This document shows positions 1-5,455 of a stretch of 5,595 bases of DNA, piece by piece. Numbering within the stretch: the first letter of the stretch is position 1; every line of letters begins with the position of its first letter. The notes under the pieces are model-generated. The model did no database searches. It saw nothing but the letters and a program-made list of their open reading frames with translations, and was not told the origin of the DNA. Source of the DNA: Planctomycetaceae bacterium (GTDB taxonomy: Bacteria > Planctomycetota > Planctomycetia > Isosphaerales > Isosphaeraceae). Both the position numbers and the translations under genes were made by a program. The stretch is from NCBI GenBank assembly GCA_019232645.1, contig JAFANO010000474.1:1-5595 (forward strand). Direction: 5' to 3'.

Positions 1-9
1 AGTCGACCC

Positions 10-31
10 GGTCCGCATCGCGCGGCGGACC
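10..31. repeat. Terminal hairpin of the left palindrome arm
   Basis: GGTCCGC at 10-16 pairs with GCGGACC at 25-31 across an 8-nt loop. It lies near the outer end of the left arm and is followed directly by an A/T-rich stretch (TATAAAAT at 33-40). The same hairpin occurs in the mirror position of the right arm. Small hairpins at element tips are a common transposase recognition feature in some families; that role is inference here. Confidence 0.7.
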
Positions 32-38
32 CTATAAA

Positions 39-81
39 ATCTCTTCGAAAAAGGATACGAGATCTCTTCAGAAAAATGGAT
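39..81. repeat. Two-copy tandem direct repeat inside the left arm
   Basis: ATCTCTTC occurs at 39-46 and again at 62-69, a 23-bp period. Each copy is followed by a short A run and then GGAT, giving units 39-56 and 62-81 that differ only by two single-base insertions. The second copy overlaps the self-complementary octamer GAGATCTC at 59-66. Repeated subterminal motifs of this kind fit protein-binding sites of a mobile element, but no binding protein can be named. Confidence 0.65.
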
Positions 82-346
82 CGAGACGTCCGCCGTGATT
101 CCCCACCCTCGCCATCGAGAGGGCACTCCGGCTCGATTGCTCGTGCAGCATCAAAGGGCCTGTTGAGCGAGGCCTACCTCTCCGTAGGGTCTGCTTCAGC
201 CTGCCGTCCGATGCGCCGAGGAGGCAGGCTGAAGCCGACCCTACGGAGGGGTAGGCCTCGCTCAACAGGCCCTTTGATGCTGCACGAGCAATCGAGCCGG
301 CGTGCCCTCTCGATGGCGAGGATGGGGAATCACGGCGGACGTCTCG

Positions 347-389
347 ATCCATTTTTCTGAAGAGATCTCGTATCCTTTTTCGAAGAGAT
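347..389. repeat. Two-copy tandem direct repeat inside the right arm (mirror copy)
   Basis: The reverse complements of the two units at 39-81 lie at 347-366 and 372-389 with no base changes. Exact conservation here, while other arm positions differ, is compatible with a functional end region, although five differences are too few to show selection. Confidence 0.65.
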
Positions 390-396
390 TTTATAG

Positions 397-418
397 GGTC
401 CGCCGCGCGATGCGGACC
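397..418. repeat. Terminal hairpin of the right palindrome arm
   Basis: GGTCCGC at 397-403 pairs with GCGGACC at 412-418, the mirror of the hairpin at 10-31. It sits 33-54 bases upstream of the ATG of the NADH dehydrogenase gene, so it would fall in the 5' leader if transcription begins inside the palindrome. Confidence 0.7.
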
Positions 419-450
419 GGATCGACTCGCACCCAGGCCGTGTGAGATCC

Positions 451-1743
451 ATGGTTCGATCGCACAAGGACGGCCCGCTGCCTCGGGTCGTGATCGTGGG
501 AGCGGGCTTCGGCGGGCTCAACGCGGCGCGGGCGTTGCGCCGGGCGCCGGCCCGGGTGGTCGTGATCGACCGTCGCAACCATCACCTGTTCCAGCCCTTG
601 CTCTACCAAGTGGCGACGGCCGCGCTGAACCCGAGCGACATCGCCTCGCCGATCCGACGGATCCTCCGGGGCCAGGAGAACGTTGAGGTCATCCTGGCCG
701 AGGCTACGGCCGTCGACGTCGCGGCCAGGGCCGTCGTCCTTGCCGACGGCTCGGTCCCCTACGATTATCTGATCGTGGCGACGGGCGCGACGCATTCCTA
801 CTTCGGCCACGACGACTGGGCGCGGTTCGCGCCCGGGTTGAAGACGATCGAGGACGCGCTGGACATCCGCCGCCGGGTCCTCTTCGCGTTCGAGGCCGCC
901 GAGCGGGAGCCGGACCCGGACCGTCGCCGCGCCTGGCTGACGTTCGTGATCGTCGGCGCCGGCCCGACGGGGGTCGAGATGGCGGGTGCGCTGAGGGAGA
1001 TCGCGCGGCACGCGCTGGCGCGCGACTTCCGGCACATCGACCCGACGCAGGCGCGGGTGATCCTGCTCGAGGGGGCGCCCCGGGTCCTGCCGGTCTACGT
1101 CGAGTCGCTCTCGGAGCAGGCGCGGCGTCAGCTCGCCGACCTGGGGGTCGAGGTCCGGACGGGCCAGATGGTCACCGCGATCGACGCCGAGGGGGTCGGC
1201 ATCGGCCCCGAACGGATCGCGGCGCGGACGGTGATCTGGGCCGCCGGGGTCGCGGCGTCGCCGCTGGCGCGGTCGCTGGGTGTGCCGCTCGACCGCGCCG
1301 GACGCGTCCAGGTCGAGCCGGATCTGACCATCCCGGGCCACGGCGAGGTCGCCGTCATCGGCGATCTGGCCGGCCTCAGCCAGGACGGCCATCCCGTCCC
1401 CGGCGTCGCCCCGGCCGCGATCCAGGAGGCCCGGCACGCCGCGCGGAACGTCGTGCGGATGATCCAGGGCCAGCCCCGGCTGCCGTTCCGCTATCGCGAC
1501 AAGGGCTCGCTCGCCACGATCGGCCGCGCGGCGGCCGTCGCCGACCTGGGCCGCGTCCAGCTCTCGGGCGGGATCGCCTGGCTGGCCTGGCTCTTCATCC
1601 ATATCCTGTTCCTGATCGGGTTCCGCAACCGGATCCTCGTCCTCATCCAATGGGCGTGGTCGTACGTCACCTACGACCGCGGCGCGCGGCTGATCACCGG
1701 CCCGCTGCCGAAGATCGAGGGCGCCGGCCCGGGGACGGGTTGA
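451..1743 (+). CDS. ndh: Type II NADH:quinone oxidoreductase (NDH-2)
   Basis: The 430-residue product matches single-subunit, non-proton-pumping NADH dehydrogenases. These flavoproteins on the cytoplasmic face of the membrane pass electrons from NADH through FAD to quinone. The FAD Rossmann motif GAGFGG is at residues 17-22, with the acidic end of the next strand at D40. It is followed by the NDH-2 signature [20 protein letters not shown] from residue 43. The NADH-binding motif GAGPTG is at 169-174, the FAD-contacting GD at 304-305, and the [13 protein letters not shown] segment corresponds to the quinone-site AQxAxQQ region. A hydrophobic, Trp-rich C-terminal segment (about 375-408) fits a membrane anchor. 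Length is normal for the family. ATG 451 was chosen over an in-frame GTG at 442 on codon preference; neither has a clear ribosome binding site. The gene begins 23 bp after the large palindrome, and the next gene's promoter overlaps its stop codon. A related NAD(P)/FAD oxidoreductase with another acceptor is less likely. Confidence 0.93.
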   Translation: MVRSHKDGPLPRVVIVGAGFGGLNAARALRRAPARVVVIDRRNHHLFQPLLYQVATAALNPSDIASPIRRILRGQENVEVILAEATAVDVAARAVVLADGSVPYDYLIVATGATHSYFGHDDWARFAPGLKTIEDALDIRRRVLFAFEAAEREPDPDRRRAWLTFVIVGAGPTGVEMAGALREIARHALARDFRHIDPTQARVILLEGAPRVLPVYVESLSEQARRQLADLGVEVRTGQMVTAIDAEGVGIGPERIAARTVIWAAGVAASPLARSLGVPLDRAGRVQVEPDLTIPGHGEVAVIGDLAGLSQDGHPVPGVAPAAIQEARHAARNVVRMIQGQPRLPFRYRDKGSLATIGRAAAVADLGRVQLSGGIAWLAWLFIHILFLIGFRNRILVLIQWAWSYVTYDRGARLITGPLPKIEGAGPGTG

Positions 1744-1767
1744 CGCACTGGTGTGCATTTGTACAAT
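1740..1767 (+). promoter_or_regulatory. Sigma-70-type promoter overlapping the ndh stop codon
   Basis: TTGACG at 1740-1745 and TACAAT at 1762-1767 are separated by 16 bp; each matches the consensus hexamer at five of six positions. The -35 element contains the ndh stop codon. Initiation would be expected near 1774, giving a leader of about 28 nt that includes the AGGGGAG ribosome binding site. This would exclude the in-frame start at 1751 for the downstream glycosylase. Confidence 0.65.
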
Positions 1768-1784
1768 GCCCGTCGCGGGATCGC

Positions 1785-1791
1785 AGGGGAG
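1785..1791 (+). promoter_or_regulatory. Ribosome binding site of the uracil-DNA glycosylase gene
   Basis: AGGGGAG lies 10 nt before ATG 1802. It supports that start over the longer frame beginning at 1751, whose extra 17 residues ([10 protein letters not shown]...) look unlike a protein N-terminus. Confidence 0.6.
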
Positions 1792-1801
1792 CTCATGCCG
1801 C

Positions 1802-2734
1802 ATGTCGGAGGAACGCCAGAGGTTGATCCGGGAGGTCCGCCAGCGCCTGGAGTCGCTCGGCCGCGCGGGCCTCGACCGCATCGCCATCCCCCTGCCGACG
1901 ATCGCGGCCGCCGCGCCCGCACCCGCGCCGGCGGACCTTCCGGCCGAGGCGCCGGCCCGCGCACCCGCGCCGGCCCCGGCTTCAGCCCGAGCGTCGTCCG
2001 GGACCCTACCCGCTGGTAACGAAGGCATGATCCGTGCCACCCGCCCGGCACCGCCCCGCCGGCCCGCCGCGTTGGCCGCCCCGAGGTCGATGCCGGCCGC
2101 CTCGTTGTTTGGCGAGCCCGAGATGGAGCTGCCGCCGGTCGATCCCTCGGAGCGGCCGGCGCAGCTCGCCGCGCTGGCGGCCGAGGTCGCCGTCTGTGCG
2201 AGGTGCCCGCACCTGGCCGCCACCCGGACCCGGACCGTCTTCGGCGACGGCTCGCCGACCGCCCGGCTCATGTTCATCGGCGAGGCCCCCGGCGCCGACG
2301 AGGACCGGACCGGCCAGCCGTTCGTCGGCCGCGCCGGCGTGCTGCTGACCGACATGATCACCAAGGGCATGGGCCTGGCCCGCGCCGACGTCTACATCGC
2401 CAACATCCTCAAGTCGCGGCCGCCCGAGAACCGCGACCCGCTCCCCGACGAGGTCGCGCACTGCCTGCCCTACCTCGAGCGTCAGATCGCCATCATCCGC
2501 CCCGAGTTCCTCTGCCTGCTCGGCCGGATCGCCGCGCAGAACTTGCTGGAGACGGCCTTGCCGATGGGCCGGCTCCGCGGCAAGTGGTATCGCTATCGGG
2601 GGATCGCCACCATCGTCACCTATCACCCCTCCTACCTGCTCCGCAACCCCGCTGCCAAAAAGGACGCCTGGGAAGACTTGCAGATGCTCATGCAGGCGAT
2701 GGGCCTGAAGCCCCCCGGCCGCAAGAAGCCCTGA
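1802..2734 (+). CDS. Uracil-DNA glycosylase, family 4-like, with an N-terminal Pro/Ala linker and a Cys-to-Ser change
   Basis: This 310-residue protein should remove uracil from DNA, the first step of base excision repair in the cytoplasm. Residues 1-27 form a charged helix ([14 protein letters not shown]...), and about 28-115 are a disordered Pro/Ala-rich linker. The glycosylase domain starts near 118. Family 4 marks are the C132-A-R-C135 pair, motif [10 protein letters not shown] at 160-168 followed by GQPFVGRAG, the [11 protein letters not shown] segment at 201-211, C221 (HCLPYL), and the second active-site motif with H275 in YHPSYLLRN. Family 4 enzymes bind a 4Fe-4S cluster through four cysteines. 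Here the third ligand position, normally in KCRPP, is Ser205 (codon TCG), although its spacing to C221 (16 residues) fits that of the Thermus family 4 enzyme as I recall it. C238 lies in a core strand and is not an obvious substitute. The start follows from the ribosome binding site and promoter. The gene has its own promoter and converges with the next gene, 33 bp away. Confidence 0.88.
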   Translation: MSEERQRLIREVRQRLESLGRAGLDRIAIPLPTIAAAAPAPAPADLPAEAPARAPAPAPASARASSGTLPAGNEGMIRATRPAPPRRPAALAAPRSMPAASLFGEPEMELPPVDPSERPAQLAALAAEVAVCARCPHLAATRTRTVFGDGSPTARLMFIGEAPGADEDRTGQPFVGRAGVLLTDMITKGMGLARADVYIANILKSRPPENRDPLPDEVAHCLPYLERQIAIIRPEFLCLLGRIAAQNLLETALPMGRLRGKWYRYRGIATIVTYHPSYLLRNPAAKKDAWEDLQMLMQAMGLKPPGRKKP

Positions 2735-2767
2735 AATCGAACCCGGACGAGGCCGCCCGGCCCGGGA

Positions 2768-3052
2768 TCAGGATTCGGAGATGTCGGCGAACCGGGTGAT
2801 GGCTACCATCTCGTCGCGGCGCACGAGCACCCTGGCGCGGTTGCGGCGGATGCCGAAGCGGACCGAGTCGAAGACGTAGGTCTCGCGGTTCTTCTTGCTG
2901 TCGCGGAAGTCGTGCAGGTCGGCGTCGACGAGCTCCAAGAAGACGCGGTCGTAGGCGACCAGCGTCCCGAGGCAGACGTAGGTCGAGGCCATGTCGACGA
3001 CGACCACCTGGCCGATCAGCGCATCGAGCAGCAGGGCGTGAGGTTGGTCCAT
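2768..3052 (-). CDS. Small Sm-like (LSm-type) conserved protein of unknown function
   Basis: This 94-residue soluble protein has no signal peptide or membrane segment. Its pattern of short hydrophobic strands resembles a small Sm/LSm beta-barrel. Residues 12-44 (LIGQVVVVDMAS...GTLVAYDRVFLELVDAD) fit the Sm1 half, where a strand is followed by a Gly-containing turn and an aspartate-bearing loop. Residues 70-91 (NRARVLVRRDEMVAITRFADI) fit the Sm2 half. A charged insert (HDFRDSKKNRE) joins them. I recall similar short proteins recurring in planctomycete genomes, but I know of no characterised function; RNA binding would be an extrapolation from the fold. The ATG at 3052 is preceded by AGGAG with 12-nt spacing. 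The gene stands alone, convergent with the glycosylase and divergent from the cytochrome gene. The longer overlapping frame reaching 3089 is a different reading frame and looks like a shadow. Confidence 0.78.
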   Translation of the reverse strand: MDQPHALLLDALIGQVVVVDMASTYVCLGTLVAYDRVFLELVDADLHDFRDSKKNRETYVFDSVRFGIRRNRARVLVRRDEMVAITRFADISES

Positions 3053-3064
3053 GGCTCCCGGAGA

Positions 3065-3069
3065 CTCCT
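3065..3069 (-). promoter_or_regulatory. Ribosome binding site of the Sm-like gene
   Basis: On the minus strand AGGAG lies 12 nt upstream of the ATG at 3052-3050, slightly farther than the usual spacing. It supports this frame over the overlapping minus-strand frame that extends to 3089. Confidence 0.5.
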
Positions 3070-3169
3070 GGGGGTTGTTCTATCAGCATGAAGGGCCCGC
3101 GCTCGTCGCGAGACGCGGACCATCGAGGAGGTCGCTTGGGGGGATCCAGGGATTGGGCGTCGGTTCGCC

Positions 3170-3198
3170 TTGACGAATTTTAGGGGCGGGGCTATGGT
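3170..3198 (+). promoter_or_regulatory. Sigma-70-type promoter placing transcription start almost at the cytochrome start codon
   Basis: TTGACG (3170-3175, five of six to consensus) and TATGGT (3193-3198, four of six) have an ideal 17-bp spacer. Initiation at the usual 6-8 nt past the -10 element would fall at 3204-3207 or so, directly before ATG 3208. The gene also lacks a Shine-Dalgarno sequence, which fits a leaderless or near-leaderless mRNA. Confidence 0.55.
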
Positions 3199-3207
3199 CC
3201 CGCCACC

Positions 3208-4641
3208 ATGTCACCCAATAACCCCGTTCTCATCGCCGGCCTGACCGCGTTGGGTCTGATCGGGTTCGCGACGCGTTGCGACGCCGACCCGGCGCCGCCC
3301 GCATCGCCCGCGCCGTCGCCGGCGGTGCTCCTGTTATCCAACGGTTCGACCCAGCAGGGGCTCGTCACCGTCGACGGCGGCAACTACGTGCTGCACTGCC
3401 GCGGGGGCAAGATCCCCGTGCCGAGGTCCAAAGTCATCCGGGTCTTCGACACGCTCGAAGACGTCTATCGGTACAAGCGGACCCAGTTCCCCGAGGTCGA
3501 TCCCGACGAGCACATGAAGCTGGCCCGCTGGTGCCTGACCAGCCGGCTCAAGGCCGAGGCGAAGGAGGAGTTACGGGCCGTCCTGGCGCTGAGCCCCGCG
3601 CACGCGCAGGCCCGTGCCATGCTCGAGTCGATCGAGAACGAGGAGGAACGCGTCGCCCTGCCGCCCCGCGACTCCGCGCTGGTCCGGACCTCGGCCGAGG
3701 TCGCCGAGGGGCCGAGCCGTCGGCCCGACGAGGTCAACCCGGCCGACCTCCGGCGCATGCGGGCGGCGATGAACCTCCCCGACACGCCCCAGATCTTCGA
3801 CCTGCCCCCGGCCCTCGCCGTCAAGCGGGCCAACGAGTTCGCCCACGGCGTCCACCCGGTGCTCCAGGCCTACTGCGCCAAGTGTCACGACACGCAATAT
3901 CCGGGCCGCTTCCAGCTTATCCCGATGAAGGCCAGGCGCGACCGGACCCCCGACGTCTTCCGGGCCAACCTCGACGCGACGCTCGCCCTGATCGACCCGC
4001 GGAACCCGCCCAAGAGCGAGATCCTCTCCCGCTCGCTGGTGCCGCACGGCACGGGCCCGAACGCGCGGCCGATCTTCCGGGGCGCGAACGACCCGGCCTA
4101 CCAGATCCTTTCGTCCTGGGTCAACAGCCTGCACGGCTCGAGGCCCGGCGACGGCGTGACCTCCTCGGCGCTCGCGCCTCCGGCGCCTGCCGGCGGCGAG
4201 GGCTTCGCGACCACCCGGGGCGGCCCGGCCCCCCTGCCGCTGACCCCGACGCCCCCTTCGGACGCCCGGCCAGCACCGCTGCCGCCGCCGAACCCGGCGG
4301 CCCCCCTGCCCCCCGTCCAGCTCCTCCCCGGCAGCGACTCGGGCAAGCAACCCTACCCGCCCCCGGTCGCTGAGCGACCGGCCCCCTCCATGCTCGGCGG
4401 CCCCCGGCCCAACCTCAACCCGAACCCTGGCGCCGGGCGGCCGCAAGTCTCCCCGCCCGCGTCGGTCGCCGCGACTCCGGCCTCGACCCCCGCCGGCATG
4501 CCCCCCTTGCCTCCCGAGGCGCCGGCGGCCGCCGTCCCGGCCGACGCCGATGGCGACGCCCCGGGGAAGAAACGCAAGCCGCTCCAGATCGATCCGGCCC
4601 TCCTCGAACGCGCGCTGATGAACCGCTACACGCCGCAGTGA
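3208..4641 (+). CDS. Exported mono-haem c-type cytochrome-like protein with Pro-rich C-terminal region
   Basis: The 477-residue product begins with a signal peptide (hydrophobic residues about 6-21, MSPNNPVLIAGLTALGLIGF) and should act outside the inner membrane. Residues 38-142 form a conserved-looking module: a small beta segment (LLLSNGSTQQGLVTVDGGNY, then KIPVPRSKVIRVFDTLEDVY) and a helical repeat-like part (DEHMKLARWCLTSRLKAEAK and on), resembling a TPR-type hairpin. Residues about 195-312 form the haem domain: CAKCH at 223-227 is the single CxxCH covalent haem site, and the following FQLIPM offers M240 as a possible axial ligand. The domain ends in AYQILSSWVNSL. Residues 317-450 are Pro/Ala/Gly-rich and low in complexity, and a basic segment (GKKRKPLQIDPALLERAL) ends the protein. 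I recall similar layouts in planctomycetes; the redox partner is unknown. The promoter predicts a near-leaderless mRNA, and a strong terminator follows. The single-haem assignment is firm, the cellular role is not. Confidence 0.85.
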   Translation: MSPNNPVLIAGLTALGLIGFATRCDADPAPPASPAPSPAVLLLSNGSTQQGLVTVDGGNYVLHCRGGKIPVPRSKVIRVFDTLEDVYRYKRTQFPEVDPDEHMKLARWCLTSRLKAEAKEELRAVLALSPAHAQARAMLESIENEEERVALPPRDSALVRTSAEVAEGPSRRPDEVNPADLRRMRAAMNLPDTPQIFDLPPALAVKRANEFAHGVHPVLQAYCAKCHDTQYPGRFQLIPMKARRDRTPDVFRANLDATLALIDPRNPPKSEILSRSLVPHGTGPNARPIFRGANDPAYQILSSWVNSLHGSRPGDGVTSSALAPPAPAGGEGFATTRGGPAPLPLTPTPPSDARPAPLPPPNPAAPLPPVQLLPGSDSGKQPYPPPVAERPAPSMLGGPRPNLNPNPGAGRPQVSPPASVAATPASTPAGMPPLPPEAPAAAVPADADGDAPGKKRKPLQIDPALLERALMNRYTPQ

Positions 4642-4674
4642 GCGTGGGATGACGGCGGAGATGGCTCTTCCTCC

Positions 4675-4720
4675 AAGGCCGGGTCGCCCGGGTGATCCGG
4701 GGCCGCCCGGCCTTGCTTTT
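4675..4720 (+). terminator. Intrinsic terminator after the cytochrome gene
   Basis: AAGGCCGGG at 4675-4683 pairs with CCCGGCCTT at 4706-4714. The stem continues inward, after a G-T wobble and a mismatch, through GCCC/GGGC. GCTTTT (4715-4720) follows the stem. It begins 33 nt after the cytochrome stop codon, and argues against any translated extension of the next gene back to 4649. Confidence 0.75.
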
Positions 4721-4745
4721 CGTCCGGGCTCGGGGCACTCGTGCC

Positions 4746-4772
4746 TTGACGCGCGGGGGACGGGTCTACAAC
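4746..4772 (+). promoter_or_regulatory. Promoter-like pair upstream of the DUF4149 gene
   Basis: TTGACG at 4746-4751 and TACAAC at 4767-4772 resemble -35 and -10 elements, but the spacer is only 15 bp. The sequence GCCTTGACG (4743-4751) is identical to that of the cytochrome promoter (3167-3175). Initiation would be near 4779, just past the terminator and about 65 nt before the gene. Confidence 0.4.
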
Positions 4773-4843
4773 GTTTGAGGGATCGCGGGTGCGGAGGCCC
4801 TGCGAGACCGACGTCGAGATGCCCCGCCGACGTGGGGGTTCCC

Positions 4844-5455
4844 GTGACCGCGCCGATGCTCCGACTGGTGTTCGACTCGGCTTATGTGCTGGCGCTGACC
4901 GCCTGGGTGGGCAGTCTCTTGTTCTTCTCGTTCGGCGTCGCGCCGATCATCTTCCCGGTGCTGGGGGCCGAGGCGGGGGGCAAGTTCGTCCGGGCGCTCT
5001 TCCCGCGCTATTATGCCTGGGGCGCGATCTCGGGGGCGATCGCCCTGCCGTCGTACGTGGCGGTCCCGCTTTGCTTCCCCGAGTACCGCGGCCCAAGGGT
5101 GGCGGTCGAGGCGCTCACGATCCTGGCGAGCATCCTGATCATGCTCTACGCGGGCAACACGCTGACGCCGGCCATCAACGCCGCGCGCGATGCCGGCCCG
5201 TCGGAGCAACGGCGGTTCGACCGGCTGCATCGCCGCGCGGTCCGGCTCAACGGCGTGGTCCTGGCGCTGGGGGTGGGCCTGCTGATCGGCTTCGCCACTC
5301 GCCCCGCGCCCCGGACCTCGGGGATCATCGAGCGCGGCCCCGGCGAGGTGTCGCGCGCCGGCTCGGGCGGGGCGCCAGATGGGGCGACCGCCGCGTCGGG
5401 CCGGGTCGCGCGGCCGGTCGACGTGAGGGCTCCGGGATCGTCGCCGGGCCGTTGA
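4844..5455 (+). CDS. DUF4149-type integral membrane protein
   Basis: This 203-residue product looks like the DUF4149 family of small inner-membrane proteins (related to eukaryotic TMEM205), whose biochemical role I do not know. Counting from the internal ATG at 4856, membrane helices fall at about 9-33 (VLALTAWVGSLLFFSFGVAP), 53-72, 83-103 and 131-147. Typical features are the LFPRYY segment at 48-53, the NTLTPAINAA segment after helix 3, and FDRLHRRAVRLN before helix 4. GTG 4844 has a G-rich ribosome binding site (GTGGGGG, 4832-4838) 5 nt upstream; ATG 4856, giving 199 residues, is nearly as good. The frame is open back to 4649, but that part runs through the terminator and encodes Pro/Gly/Arg-rich non-protein-like sequence. 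About 50 residues after helix 4 are low-complexity and probably not part of the conserved domain. Confidence 0.82.
   Translation: MTAPMLRLVFDSAYVLALTAWVGSLLFFSFGVAPIIFPVLGAEAGGKFVRALFPRYYAWGAISGAIALPSYVAVPLCFPEYRGPRVAVEALTILASILIMLYAGNTLTPAINAARDAGPSEQRRFDRLHRRAVRLNGVVLALGVGLLIGFATRPAPRTSGIIERGPGEVSRAGSGGAPDGATAASGRVARPVDVRAPGSSPGR

Larger units (their letters stand above)
1..427. repeat. Long near-perfect inverted repeat (205-bp arms), candidate MITE-like or foldback element
   Basis: Bases 1-205 are the reverse complement of 223-427 (paired positions sum to 428) around a 17-nt centre at 206-222. I find only five mispairs, at 7/421, 106/322, 127/301, 179/249 (a T-G pair) and 192/236, and no indels, so the arms are about 97.6% identical. 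The left end coincides with the window edge, so the true left boundary is not visible. On the right, pairing is traced to 427, just before the ndh start. The outer parts (about 33-85 and 345-395) are A/T-rich compared with the neighbouring genes, which suggests an inserted element. Each arm contains smaller hairpins, such as 138-141/147-150, 157-161/170-174 and 173-177/184-188. No transposase is encoded, and near-identical 94-codon frames on the two strands simply follow from the symmetry. A non-autonomous mobile element, a large transcription terminator or an assembly artefact are all possible; the five mismatches argue against a simple artefact. Confidence 0.93.

Noticed and set aside
76..360. 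94-codon open frame across the palindrome on the plus strand, and its near-twin at 68-352 on the minus strand
   Set aside because: The two predicted proteins are almost the same only because the DNA is a palindrome; there is no ribosome binding site, the composition is Arg/Ser-rich and I recognise no domain.
1751..1801. Upstream GTG start for the glycosylase
   Set aside because: It lies inside the predicted promoter, ahead of the expected transcription start; ATG 1802 has a good ribosome binding site.
391..2370. 659-codon open frame on the minus strand opposite ndh and the glycosylase gene
   Set aside because: It is antisense to two well-supported genes, Arg/Asp/Gly/Pro-rich as expected for a shadow frame in high-G+C DNA, and shows no domain.
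2735..2767. Possible bidirectional terminator between the convergent glycosylase and Sm-like genes
   Set aside because: Only short G/C self-complementary runs (GGCC...GGCC) are present and no T tract follows on either strand.
3571..4446. 291-codon minus-strand frame and a 365-codon plus-strand frame (3276-4373) within the cytochrome gene
   Set aside because: Both are out-of-frame shadows with Arg/Gly/Pro-rich translations and no motifs; the CxxCH frame is the real one.
4649..4843. Upstream extension of the DUF4149 reading frame
   Set aside because: It spans the intrinsic terminator and the promoter-like pair and translates to Pro/Gly/Arg-rich sequence, so the gene start is placed at 4844.
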